A DNA stretch of 64,000 nt from positions 2,419,476 to 2,483,475 of the forward strand of contig CM057165.1 of NCBI GenBank assembly GCA_029962745.1, read 5' to 3'. The position numbers were made by a program, and so were the translations under genes. The stretch is from Echinometra lucunter (taxonomy: Eukaryota > Echinodermata > Echinoidea > Camarodonta > Echinometridae). This document shows positions 33,457-43,837 of the stretch, piece by piece (position 1 is the first letter of the stretch; every line of letters begins with the position of its first letter). The notes below the pieces were generated by a model that was not told the DNA's origin, made no database searches, and worked only from the letters and a program-made list of their open reading frames with translations.

Positions 33457-35193
33457 TTTTTTTAATCTTTCATTTATTTTTTTATTTCCATCAGTTCACA
33501 AAGAAACAAATAAAAATTGTACATAATTATGAAAATGAACAAAGAAATCAGATAAATTAAAAAATATATATACAGTAGCAGGTGCACAAGTTTGTATGTT
33601 CTATAAAATCGGACATACTATTTGAATCATAATAGCCAGATTGTATATAAAATAAAAGAAAACAGCTAGAATGTCCTGTAAAGGAGGCATGCAAATTTTT
33701 CCATTTCTTCTCAAATTTACATAATTGTCTATTTTGCAAACCAATTTGCTTCTCAGTCACATATATACTTTTTAAACTTTGACCAGAACAGTTCAAATGA
33801 TGGAGAAATACCCAGATGTCTACATGCATATATCATCTGTTTAGCTATAATCATACAATGATTCAAAAGGAGCCTGTGTGAGCTTCCAACAAATACACCA
33901 AACAGAATCTCTTCTTCCTTCAGTTGTAGATTGATATCAAATTTTGTATGCCACCATCTCAGAAACTCTTCCCAAAAATTATGTGCATGTTGACATTCAG
34001 TAAATATATGTTCTGGTCTTTCATCTGCTTGTTTACAAAAGGTACACAATTCAGATTCAACGATTTTCATTTAATGTAATCTTTTTTTAACAGAAGTGTT
34101 CTAGTATTCTTGCGCATGCGTCAGACTATGTGGAACTAAGTCGCCGGACTCCACAACGAAATTTATTATTTGCCTATTTTTAAATCTGCTGAACTGTAAT
34201 ATTTTGCAAACTGGAGAGATATTCAATAATGCCGGGCCCAGGTAAGAATCCTGGAGGCTCTCAAGTTAAACGAAAATCGACCAAAATTCAGGAAAAGAAT
34301 TCATCAACTAGGGGAGACGTGATTCCACCACAAAACTCTACTGATGGGACTGAATCCGATTCGACGAAGGAGTGCACGGGCGTATATGTGGGAGGTATGG
34401 CGGAGGCACAGGACCGGCACCTGGGAGGAAGCGTCGGAGAATACGACCACGCCCACGACACAGACGCAGCGGGGAAGAATGGGAGCGTGCATGAGAAGCT
34501 GGATCGAATCATGTTAATGTTAGAAGGAGTGGTTGGTCGTCTAGACAAAATGGAAGCCAAGCTAAATGGACTGGATAAGAATACAACGTGAGTAAAGGAA
34601 AGATTGAGTCAGTAGATGAGAGTTAAAAGTTTGTTACTAAAGAAGTAGATGAGGTGAAAAGGAACTGCAACAAGGAAAACAAATTCACAATGGAAGCTCT
34701 GGAAAAGAGATGTGATGACTTAGAAAATCGTTCAAAAAGAAAGAATTTGGTGTTCTGGAGCATCCCTGAAGGAAGCGAGGATCATTTTAAGAACTGTGAG
34801 GAATTTGTTTTTGACCTATTGAAAAACACCATGAAGATAGAGAGAGTAGATGAGATAGAAATTGAGCGAGCACATAGGAGCCCACCAGGAAGAAAAGCTA
34901 GAGCACAATTCGAGAAAACTGCACCGAGACCCATACACGTTGCATTTCTTCGTTTTCAAGACAGAGATCGGATTCTTCGATCAGCTGCATCTGCCTTGAA
35001 GGGAAAGAATATCAATGGGAAAAGTGTGTATGTGACAGATGACGTTTCAAAATCCATCAGAGCAGATCGCAAAAAGTTGATACCAACAAGGAATGAGTTG
35101 AGGGCGCAAGATCTCTTTGCTGTCATCCCGTACAGCATACCAGCATATGTCCTGTACAAGTCAAGCGATGTAATTTTCAAGAAGATCTTTGTC
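33457..35193. mobile_element. Twin-primed (5'-inverted) Tx1-type LINE copy in BEL gag
   Basis: 33457-34108 is, on the minus strand, the last ~110 codons of a Tx1 ORF2 (CTFCKQADERPEHIFTECQH zinc motif), its 3' UTR and a poly-A end (T-run at 33455). 34109-35193 is, on the plus strand, the 5' UTR and most of ORF1. The pair is bounded by AAGAAGGCTAAGGACTT (33440-33456) and AAGAAGGCAAAGGACTT (35194-35210), a 17-bp target duplication with one mismatch. The opposing orientations within one duplication are the hallmark of twin priming; ~3.4 kb of ORF2 was lost. Confidence 0.85.
34229..35193 (+). pseudogene. Tx1 ORF1 (nucleic-acid-binding protein), 3'-truncated
   Basis: Starts MPGPGKNPGGSQVKRKST and retains the N-terminus that the copy at 54049 lacks. 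A stop after residue 120 and an in-frame stop near 34625 break it. Downstream it is open again through the coiled coil, the RRM-like part (LVFWSIPEGSEDHF...) and the C-terminal domain (RADRKKLIPTRNELR) to the insertion border. The family is L1-type ORF1p, an RNA-binding chaperone. Confidence 0.75.
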
Positions 35194-37767
35194 AAGAAGG
35201 CAAAGGACTTGCTTAAAAGAAAGTTTGGAAATGCACAACGCATCATTGAAACCATGATGAAGAAGGCATTCCAGTGGCAGGAAATAAAACCGGAGGATGG
35301 AGAAGAACTTCATCGCTTTTCCATATTTGTCACTGAGCTTCACAACTTGGCTAAGGATCTCAATATGGAATGAGAGGTCGACCATTCCCAGACCATAAAG
35401 CAAGTTGTAACTCCCATACAAATTGAGGGAAAGGTGGCGAAGCATTGCAGATGACATTCTGGAGGAGAGGCAGAGAAGGGTGACCTTCGCTGATGTGGTG
35501 GCATTTGTTACCAACTAGCCAGGATTGCATCCAACCCAGTGTATGGTGATTTGAAGTATCAGGCTAAGCAGACAGCAAAACCTGCAAACAATAATTAGAT
35601 GTCACATGCACACAAATCCAGTTTTAGTATTTCTACCAAGCCAGAGTCAGAGCAAAGAAAAGAAGCTTGCATAGTCTGCAAAGACTGTAAACACACACTG
35701 GCAGAGTGCAATGTATTGGCATCCAAGCCATACGTAGAAAGGATTTCCTTTTGCAAGAAACAAGGACTGTGCTTCAGCTGCCTACGCAAGACTGGGCACT
35801 AGCAGAGGAATGCAAATGGAGGTTGAAGTGCAACATTTAAAGTAAGTCAAATCCCACAGTGCTGCACAGAGAAAAGAAGGATAATTCAACCAAGAAGAAC
35901 AATGATGGCATAGAAAGGCGGTCGTCAGAGCAGACACCAGAACCTGAAGTGTCTGTCACCATGGTTACAGACAATAGGCAGACTCTGCAGAACAGTCAGG
36001 AGAATGCAAAGCAGGAACCCGTGGTCAATGTGAAGTGCAGTCTCACTAGTTCTTCTGAGACTGATACTCTGCCAGGCATTATTCCCGTGATAGTTAGATC
36101 ACGAGAAACTGGAATGCAAGCAAAGACTTACGCATTTGTCGATTCTTGGAGCAACGCAGTATTCTGCACGGAGAGGCTGGTCAAGGCCCTTAATCTTCAG
36201 AGAAAGAAAATTAATCTTCATGTATCTGCCATGACTGATGAGAAGGTGGTACCCAGCCAAGTGTTGAAAGACATTGAAGTCTCAGATTTGTCAGGCAGAA
36301 ATGTTATCCAGCTGCCAGAGGTCTATTCCCAAGAGCAGATACCAGTTAGAATGGAAGATGTACCAACACAAAAAGACTTAGAGAAATGGCCGTATCTACG
36401 AGGTATAGAGTTACCATCAATTCAAGAAGCCCATGTTGGCCTCCTGATAGAAAGTAATGTGCCAAGGGCAATGGAGTCTATTGAAGTCATTAACAGTGAA
36501 GTTGCAAATGGACCATTTGCATGCAAGACAGTACTTGGTTGGCTGGTTTATGGAGCTTCAAGAAATCTGACCAGTGGGCGCAGAGTCCAATCCCACAGAG
36601 TGAAGGCCAAAGTCAATATTGACCAGCAATTTGAAAGCCTCTTCAATCAAGATTTCAATGAAAGGATCATTGAAGATAAACAAGGGAAGTCACAGGAAGA
36701 TTTGATCTTCGTTAACGAGGTAGAGCAATCAATGAAATTGCAAGATGGCCATTTTGAGATTGCCCTTCCCCTGAAGAACGATTATGTGAAGTTACCTAAC
36801 AATAGGCCTCAAGCATTACATCGTGTAGGCCATTTGAAGAAGAAGTTTGAAAGACAACCAGAGTTCAAGAAGGACTACACAGACTATGTAGAATCCATGG
36901 AGAAGAAAAGATACATGGAGAGGGTGCCAGACAAAGAGATAGAAAGAAATGATGGAAGATTGTGGTATCTTCCTCACCATGGTGTGCTTCATCCCCAGAA
37001 AAGGAAACTAAGAGTAGTTTTTGATTCCTCAGCAGAATACGGAGGCTTTTGTATGAACAGGGAGCTGCTACAGGGGCCGGATCTAACAAACAAACATCTA
37101 CTGTTGAAGAGGCTGTTGAGTTGGTGTCAGACTTGACAGAATTATGTAGAGGTAGAGGATTCCTCCTGACAAAGTGGATGTGCAACAGACCGGAAGTAAT
37201 GATGACTATACCACCAGAGCAGAGAGCAAATAGTGTAACAGGACTCGACCTAGATGCTAAGAATGATGTAGTTGAAAGAGCTCTCGGTATTGAGTGATCT
37301 ACAGAAGACACGCTTGGTGTGAAAATTGATCTGAAGGCCAAGCCGGCAACAAGAAGGGGGATTTAATCCACAGTGAGTTCTGTGTTTGACCCTTTGGGCT
37401 GTGTTGCTCCAGTCGTGCTCATGGCAAAACAGCTGCTACAGACATTGTGCAGATCTCGACTAGGATGGGATGCAGAAATTCCAAGTGAGCTGCTGAGGAA
37501 ATGGCTACAATGGAGGACTGAGTTTGCCAAGGCTCATGCAATTCAAGATGGCACGATGTCTAAAGCCAGATGGAGTCACACCACAATCAGTCACCCTGCA
37601 TCATTTTTCTGTTGCGAGCGAGAAGGGCTATGGTGTTGTCTCTTACCGCAGATGTGAGAATGGTGATGACCTACACAGGTGTCTATTCCCAGAATGGAGT
37701 TAACAGCAGCGAATGTAGCTGTAAGAATAGACCACATGTTCAAGCAGGAGCTTGAATATGACTGGAT
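35194..37767 (+). pseudogene. BEL/Pao element: gag end, zinc knuckles, protease, partial RT
   Basis: Gag resumes at KAKDLLKRKFGNAQRIIE (35194). Cys motifs CIVCKDC and LCFSCLRKTGH (35669-35802) are the nucleocapsid. From 35859 a 425-codon frame holds the A17-type protease, with the active-site D-S-G changed to D-S-W (FVDSWSNAVFCTE), the stretch GPFACKTVLGWLVYG, and the RT start WYLPHHGVLHPQKRKLRVVF to LLQGPDLTN. The RT palm with its catalytic aspartates is deleted. The frame then continues from VSDLTELCRGRGFLLTKW to the connection domain SVFDPLGCVAPVVL, with stops at about 37296 and 37366. It ends at 37767, where the LINE inserted. Dead. Confidence 0.85.
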
Positions 37768-38365
37768 CGTGTGAGAATCTGCTGTGCTAGAATTTGCTGC
37801 TAAACTCTATCTTTTTTTCCCTTTATCTATTCAACTTGGACATTGGTACTGAATCAAACTGTATTCTTCAATAATGAAGGCTCCTTTGGAAATGTGATTT
37901 TTGGATGATATCTCATTTGCCAAGCTATGGAAGTATAATTTGAACTCACAACCGTCAAAGTAACACACCCAAATTGCAGGTAACATTAAACTGTAGCCCC
38001 AGATACTGACTTTCATGTATGTCTTGATCCTGTGTTGCATTGAATGCCTGAATCAATAGCAATGTATCGCCGTGATCGTACTTGCGTGTTATGTTTTATA
38101 GTCAACAATAACTTTTAAGCTTCTCAGCATAACATTCTTTATTAATGAACCGAATATTTCATGCTGGGGACTGTATATGTATGAAAGTTAGATCTACACC
38201 TCATTTACTGTGCGAGAGATGCAATGTCAATGCACTGTGAGTGTGGTCGATTGAGTCTTTTGGCATATTGCTGACTTCTCTATCCTATATACTACTCAGC
38301 ACCGTTAACTACAGGAGTGAAGTCTGAGATCTTACCAATTGTTTTGAATACATTGAATATTTAAA

Positions 38366-39094
38366 ATGCCACCCAAAAAGCAGCCAGTTGATAATATAGC
38401 AGCACTAGTCAATGAACTGACCAGTTGTGAAGCATTTGCAGACCTTGTTGGGGGCCTAGTGAAAAAAGCTGTAAAAGAAGTGATAGTTGAGGAGCTTCAA
38501 TCATTTACTCATCGAATTGAAGAGCAGGAAGGGAGGCTACTAGACCTAGAGAACAAGATCCGAAACCAAAATGATGAGATCCAACGCCTGAAATCGAGTG
38601 TAGACAAGGCTTCAAATGTTGGAGCCTATGCAAAAGTGAGATTGAATCAATTGGAGCAGTATACGCGGAGAAACAGTGTGAGAATACATGGTCTACCGGA
38701 ATCAGCGCAAGAGAGTACCGATGCTCTGGTCTGTAAGCTAGCTGAGGAGAAACTTGGAGTCAAGGTGACACCTGATGAAATTGACCGCTCACATAGGATA
38801 TCATCACCAAATACAAATACACAGCAAACGCCACGTCAAATAATTGTTAAATTTCGCTCGTATAGAACAAGGTCATCATTAATGAAAGCAAGATCGAAAT
38901 TAAAAGGAACCAATATATATTTGAATGAAGACCTGACCAAGGAGAACCAAGCACTGTACTATGCTGCGCGTCATAACCCTAAAGTAAAACAGTCATGGAC
39001 CATTGATGGACGAGTGTTTGTTGAAATCGCCAACAGTACAGGTGGTGTAACAAAGAAGCTTATAACCTGCTTGGAAGATTTACAGTCCTTGTGA
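38366..39094 (+). CDS. LINE ORF1: coiled-coil nucleic-acid-binding protein
   Basis: 242 codons from ATG (MPPKKQPVDN). Residues ~50-100 are a heptad-rich coiled coil (EEQEGRLLDLENKIRNQNDE). Next comes LEQYTRRNSVRIHGLPE, the signature start of the RRM-like domain in invertebrate LINE ORF1 proteins, then EIDRSHRI and a basic C-terminal domain (RSYRTRSSLMKARSKLKGTN). Such proteins trimerise, bind the element RNA and act as chaperones. Intact. Confidence 0.85.
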   Translation: MPPKKQPVDNIAALVNELTSCEAFADLVGGLVKKAVKEVIVEELQSFTHRIEEQEGRLLDLENKIRNQNDEIQRLKSSVDKASNVGAYAKVRLNQLEQYTRRNSVRIHGLPESAQESTDALVCKLAEEKLGVKVTPDEIDRSHRISSPNTNTQQTPRQIIVKFRSYRTRSSLMKARSKLKGTNIYLNEDLTKENQALYYAARHNPKVKQSWTIDGRVFVEIANSTGGVTKKLITCLEDLQSL

Positions 39095-39329
39095 AATTAC
39101 TGAGATTACACGTAAACTGATCTCAACAATAAGGACTATCATATTCAAATTAATAATGATTAACACAAATGGTTCTTCTGTTTATCAATATTCCCTCAAT
39201 TTTGGGATGTAGGTACACTTGTTCTCATCTATGTGCAGTGTTCAGAAATAGTCATTTGACTGCTTTTAAATTTTTACCCCATACATCTGTACGAAGTACT
39301 TGAATGTGTACTTAGATTTAAGGAGAAAT

Positions 39330-39998
39330 AAATAATAATGAATAACTGAAATGCAACAGTTTGTTTGATAGTTAGTAAACCCATGTCTGAAATGTACCTA
39401 CACGTACCTCTCCCTGGTAACATCACCTGATTCAGCTGTAACTGAATTTCTCAAATTTACAATATGCATTTTGGTTTATCCTTTTCTGAGTACTCAAATT
39501 GAATGGTTCTTTTGTTACACACATGTAGGTACACTTGTTTACTTCTGTGTGCAGTGTTTGGGAATAGTTAAACAACTTTGCAACAGTCAATAGTTTGTTG
39601 ACTGTTTTCATATTGTAACCGCAATCATTTGTTCTTAGTATTTGAACATGCACTTAAATTTAAGGAAAACAATAATTAATGAGTTACTGAAATGTAACGG
39701 TTTGTTCGTTAGTGAGTAAACCCAAGTCTGAGATGTACCTAGCTTTTTCTCGTAATATTACTTGACTCAGCTGTAACTGAATTTTTCTAACCTGGTCTAT
39801 CTTTTCTGGGTACTCAAACTGAACTCTATAAAAACAATAAATAATGAGTTACTGAAATGTAACGGTTTGTTCGCTAGTGAGTAAACCCAAGTCTGAGATG
39901 TACCTAGCTTTTTCTCGTAATATTGCTTGACTCAGCTGTAACTGAATTTTTCTAACCTGGTCTATCTTTTCTGGGTACTCAAACTGAACTCTGTGAGT
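39330..39998 (+). repeat. Tandem repeats in the inter-ORF spacer of the LINE
   Basis: Units starting near 39675 and 39840 are almost identical over ~160 bp (TGAGTTACTGAAATGTAACG ... GTACTCAAACTGAACTCT). A more diverged unit starts near 39338 (GAATAACTGAAATGCAACAG). Each carries AGTAAACCCAAGTCTGAGAT and GACTCAGCTGTAACTGAATT. The repeats make up most of the spacer. Confidence 0.8.
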
Positions 39999-40332
39999 AC
40001 AAACTACTTGATGGACTAGATACACATCTTTGCATATAAAATTATTTACTGCTCTTAAAATTCATGATAAAAATAGAACTGATCGTGTATTATATTTTCC
40101 ATAGAACTTGGTAGTTTAATCACTGATTCTTACATTCAAGCTACCTTGAACTTTTTTTTATTGTCCACCCATTTAATGTAGTGGTAGAATTAAGATTTTA
40201 ATATTGTTATTTTTGTAATAATTTGAAAGTGTTACACTATGTTTCTTTTCATCTTCTACTCTTTTTCTCTTGACAGTACTACAGTATGTTGGATTTACAT
40301 TGCATTACATATTTTAAGTGAAAATTTCTCAT

Positions 40333-43300
40333 ATGCCCATGATGAGTAGCAGCAGAACAAACTCAAGGCTTGGACATCTTACATGTTATAATTGCTCATT
40401 GAATGTTCCCTTTTCTATGATAAATGTGTCTTTTTCAGAAGTAAATGACAGATCACATAATGATATGAAAGTACTGTGCCAAAACTGTATTGGTGAAGTG
40501 TTGCCTTTTAATCACTTTAAGGATGAAAGAGAATACTCTGAAGCAATGTTTACATTTTTTTATGACAGAGTTCAACCTGACACTCATGTAATAGTGAAGA
40601 ATACTACACATGAGATACAAAATGCATTCTTATTCGAAAATTCTGGAGAACTTAATACTCAATGTAGCTATTATTCTGTCGATGATTTTAATGTATATAC
40701 AACATGTTATAATGACAATTGTTTTTCTCTATTACACGTTAATTGTAGAAGCATTTCAAAAAACTTTGAAGATGTGGAATTGCTCTTGAGTGATGTAAAT
40801 CACAGGTTTAAGGTAATAGCTATTACAGAAACTTGGCTTAATAGTTCATCTTACTTGAACATGTACCAATTGACTGATTATGACCTTATAGTTAATAACA
40901 GAACTCAAAAAAGAGGTGGAGGAACTGGTTTTTATGTACACAAATCTGTGAAATATGAAGTAAGATATGATTTAGTGCAATCATCTTCTATTGAATACTT
41001 TTTTATTGAAATTCCAGGTAGAGGTAAAAATAAACTCATTGGTGTCATGTATCGTCCTCCGGACTTATCCTTTGTTAACTTTGAACATGACCTTGTGGAG
41101 ATATTCAACAGGGTAAATACCCTCCAATATGAATGCTATATTCTTGGTGACTTCAATTTTGATTTGTTGAAACATGATTGTTGCAATAATGTTGAATCCT
41201 TTTTGAACATTATGTTTAGCAATTCTTTTTATCCTACAATAACAAAGCCAACCAGAATAACACCAACTACAGCTACAATATTAGATAACATTTTTACTAA
41301 TTCTGACAAAAATGGTAATTCTGCCATATTAACAGCAGACATAAGTGACCACTTGCCAGTTTGTTTGATGTTGTTTGACTCATTTTCTTTCTTAGGAAAT
41401 AACTCAGAAGATGTTGTTTATAGAAGAATTGTAAATGAAACAAAGCTCCAGAAATTTTTAGATGAATTACAATGCATTGATTGGGATATTAATGACTATG
41501 ATGTTGAGGTTTCATATAATTCTTTTTTATCAAAATTTCAGCTGTTGTACGATAAAAGTTTTCCATTGGAAAAGTGTAAACATAGTAAAAATAATGTGAG
41601 GAAACCATGGTTAAATAATACTTTGAAAAATCTTTGTACAAAACGAAGGCACTTACATAAACAGTATGTTTTAAATCCAACTTTGAATAACAAGCTGAAA
41701 TATACCAAATTTCGGAATTCATTAAACTCAAAACTAAAATATGCCAAATCCATGTATTACTTGAATAAATTTGAAAGTGTAAAAAATGACATGACTAATA
41801 TGTGGAAACTAATAAACAAACTTCTCAAAAAAAATGTAAAAAATACTAATATTGCAAGTCTTAAGGTGAATAATGAAACAATAACAGACAATGTGCAAAT
41901 GGCAAATGCTCTAAATGAATTTTTTTCGACTGTTGGTAAACAACTCATTGATAAACAAGGAACAGATCATGGACTTAATGATTTTCGTTCGTTCTTAAAG
42001 AAACCCAACTCATCTTCAATATATTTTAACCCTATCACCTGTAGCGAAATTATTGAAATTGTTAAACAAATGAAGAACAACACAAGTCCTGGTTTTGATT
42101 CCATTTGTGTGGAAGTACTCAAACGAGCAATTTATTTTATTGTTTCTCCACTGTGTAACATTCTTAATTCCAGTATACAGCAAGGTGTAGTTCCAAGTAA
42201 AATGAAAATATCTAAAGTGATACCTATTCACAAGAGAGGAGATAGAGAAAATATGAATAATTATCGACCGATTGCAGTACTCCCTGTATTTAGCAAAATT
42301 CTTGAAAGATGTATTTACAACAGACTGATCTCTTTTCTAAACAAAAATAATGTTTTATATCAAAGTCAGTATGGATTTAGAAACGGGCACTCCACATCCT
42401 CAGCATTATTACAATTAGTTCAGAATATTAATGAATCAATCAATAAAAATGATAAATTGATTTCCGTATTTATAGATCTAACAAAAGCTTTCGATATAAT
42501 TGACCATAGCATTTTGATTTGCAAACTTTTACATTATGGTATTAGAGGTATTTCACTACAGTGGTTCATTGATTATTTATGTAATCGACAACAATATGTT
42601 TATTCAAATGGGAGTATGTCACATCAAGTGACGGTAGGATGTGGAGTGCCCCAGGGATCAATACTTGGCCCGCTGTTATTTTTAATTTACATTAATGATA
42701 TTTACTGTAGTTCTGATAAACTTAAATACATATTATTTGCAGATGACACATCCGTCTACTTAACAGGAAATGATACTGAAAATCTTATAATAACCATGAA
42801 TGAACAATTAGAATATATAGACACATGGATGAAAACAAACCTAATGATTTTGAATGTTGAAAAAACAAAATATATGATATTTGGTACTTGCAAGAATGTA
42901 AATAACCGTAGACCATTATTATTTAGAAATATCCCGATACAACGCGTTAAAGAATTTAATTTTTTGGGTGTTACAATTGACGAAAAACTTACTTGGAACC
43001 CGCATATCTCACAATTGAATAACAAACTTGCAAAGAGTATAGGAATACTTAATAAACTAAGTTTTTTACCACAGGATGTCCTGAAGGTCTTATATCATTC
43101 TTTTATTACATCATACTTAGGTTACTGTATAGTGGTTTGGGGATTTGCTTCTAAAACTAAATTGAATCGCATACATGTCTTACAGAAGAAGGCCATACGT
43201 ATTGTTACTCATTCCACTTATCTATCTTCTAGCAAACCCTTGTTCAAAAAAACAAATATTTTGCCAATTAATGAAATGTGTCAATATTATATTGCTACTT

Positions 43301-43557
43301 TTATGTACTGTTGCTATAACAACTTGCTACCCAAGTCTTTCGAATCATTCTTTTTATTCAATAAAGATGTACATACATATAATACCCGAAATAAGGATAA
43401 ATTTCATCCACCTTTAATGAAGAAACAAGTTGCTAAATCATCAATATTTTATGAAGGTCCACTGTTATGGAATAATCTACCTGATAGCATAAGACAAAGT
43501 AAATCTTTAAACCATTTTAAGAGAAAATATAAACAGTTGCTACTAGAGAATATGTAA
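40333..43557 (+). CDS. LINE ORF2: endonuclease plus reverse transcriptase
   Basis: 1074 codons if begun at the first ATG (MPMMSSSRTN); the frame is open five codons further upstream. Residues ~15-55 contain CYNC and CQNC, a possible zinc-binding N-terminal module. The apurinic-type endonuclease starts ~residue 130 (LLHVNCRSI) and includes AITETWL, MYRPPDL, ILGDFNFD and SDHLPVC. The RT has NNYRPIAVLPVFSKILERC, QYGFRNGHST, FIDLTKAFDIIDH, GVPQGSILGPLLF and FADDTSVYL (catalytic DD ~residue 803). The C-terminus has the GPLLWNNLP signature. It would nick target DNA and reverse transcribe the element RNA. Intact. Clade placement (CR1/L2/Crack-like) is by motif, not by phylogeny. Confidence 0.9.
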   Translation: MPMMSSSRTNSRLGHLTCYNCSLNVPFSMINVSFSEVNDRSHNDMKVLCQNCIGEVLPFNHFKDEREYSEAMFTFFYDRVQPDTHVIVKNTTHEIQNAFLFENSGELNTQCSYYSVDDFNVYTTCYNDNCFSLLHVNCRSISKNFEDVELLLSDVNHRFKVIAITETWLNSSSYLNMYQLTDYDLIVNNRTQKRGGGTGFYVHKSVKYEVRYDLVQSSSIEYFFIEIPGRGKNKLIGVMYRPPDLSFVNFEHDLVEIFNRVNTLQYECYILGDFNFDLLKHDCCNNVESFLNIMFSNSFYPTITKPTRITPTTATILDNIFTNSDKNGNSAILTADISDHLPVCLMLFDSFSFLGNNSEDVVYRRIVNETKLQKFLDELQCIDWDINDYDVEVSYNSFLSKFQLLYDKSFPLEKCKHSKNNVRKPWLNNTLKNLCTKRRHLHKQYVLNPTLNNKLKYTKFRNSLNSKLKYAKSMYYLNKFESVKNDMTNMWKLINKLLKKNVKNTNIASLKVNNETITDNVQMANALNEFFSTVGKQLIDKQGTDHGLNDFRSFLKKPNSSSIYFNPITCSEIIEIVKQMKNNTSPGFDSICVEVLKRAIYFIVSPLCNILNSSIQQGVVPSKMKISKVIPIHKRGDRENMNNYRPIAVLPVFSKILERCIYNRLISFLNKNNVLYQSQYGFRNGHSTSSALLQLVQNINESINKNDKLISVFIDLTKAFDIIDHSILICKLLHYGIRGISLQWFIDYLCNRQQYVYSNGSMSHQVTVGCGVPQGSILGPLLFLIYINDIYCSSDKLKYILFADDTSVYLTGNDTENLIITMNEQLEYIDTWMKTNLMILNVEKTKYMIFGTCKNVNNRRPLLFRNIPIQRVKEFNFLGVTIDEKLTWNPHISQLNNKLAKSIGILNKLSFLPQDVLKVLYHSFITSYLGYCIVVWGFASKTKLNRIHVLQKKAIRIVTHSTYLSSSKPLFKKTNILPINEMCQYYIATFMYCCYNNLLPKSFESFFLFNKDVHTYNTRNKDKFHPPLMKKQVAKSSIFYEGPLLWNNLPDSIRQSKSLNHFKRKYKQLLLENM

Positions 43558-43837
43558 TGTAATAACCAACACATAACTTGCTTGTTTTATTACTTTATCA
43601 ATCTCCTTCTTGCTTTCCTTTCTTCTTCCCTCTCTCCTTTTGTAGTAATATTCTTTCTTTGTAATAATTTGATACTTGTATTATGTATATGTATTATGTA
43701 AAAGTAAACTCTACAGTAGGAGTCACTCTTGACAAGCCCTTGGCTTTTAGTGACTCCTCCACAATTATGTTCAGCTTTATGTATATTATGTATCATGTGT
43801 TTTTATGTGGAAATAAATGAAATGAAAAATGAAAAAT

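Larger units (their letters stand above)
37768..43837 (+). mobile_element. Full-length, intact two-ORF LINE (CR1/L2-type) nested in BEL
   Basis: A 6.07-kb insertion. BEL sequence reads up to GACTGGAT and resumes with ATTCCTATTGGAGAG, so borders are exact to a few bases and any target duplication is only 2-3 bp. It has a ~600-bp 5' UTR, ORF1 (38366-39094), a 1.24-kb spacer, ORF2 (40333-43557), a ~280-bp 3' UTR and a tail of ATGAAA/ATGAAAA repeats without a long poly-A. Both ORFs are free of stops, so the insertion is young and possibly still competent. Confidence 0.9.

Noticed and set aside
41489..41948. Minus-strand ORFs inside the LINE ORF2
   Set aside because: Antisense shadows of an AT-rich conserved coding sequence.
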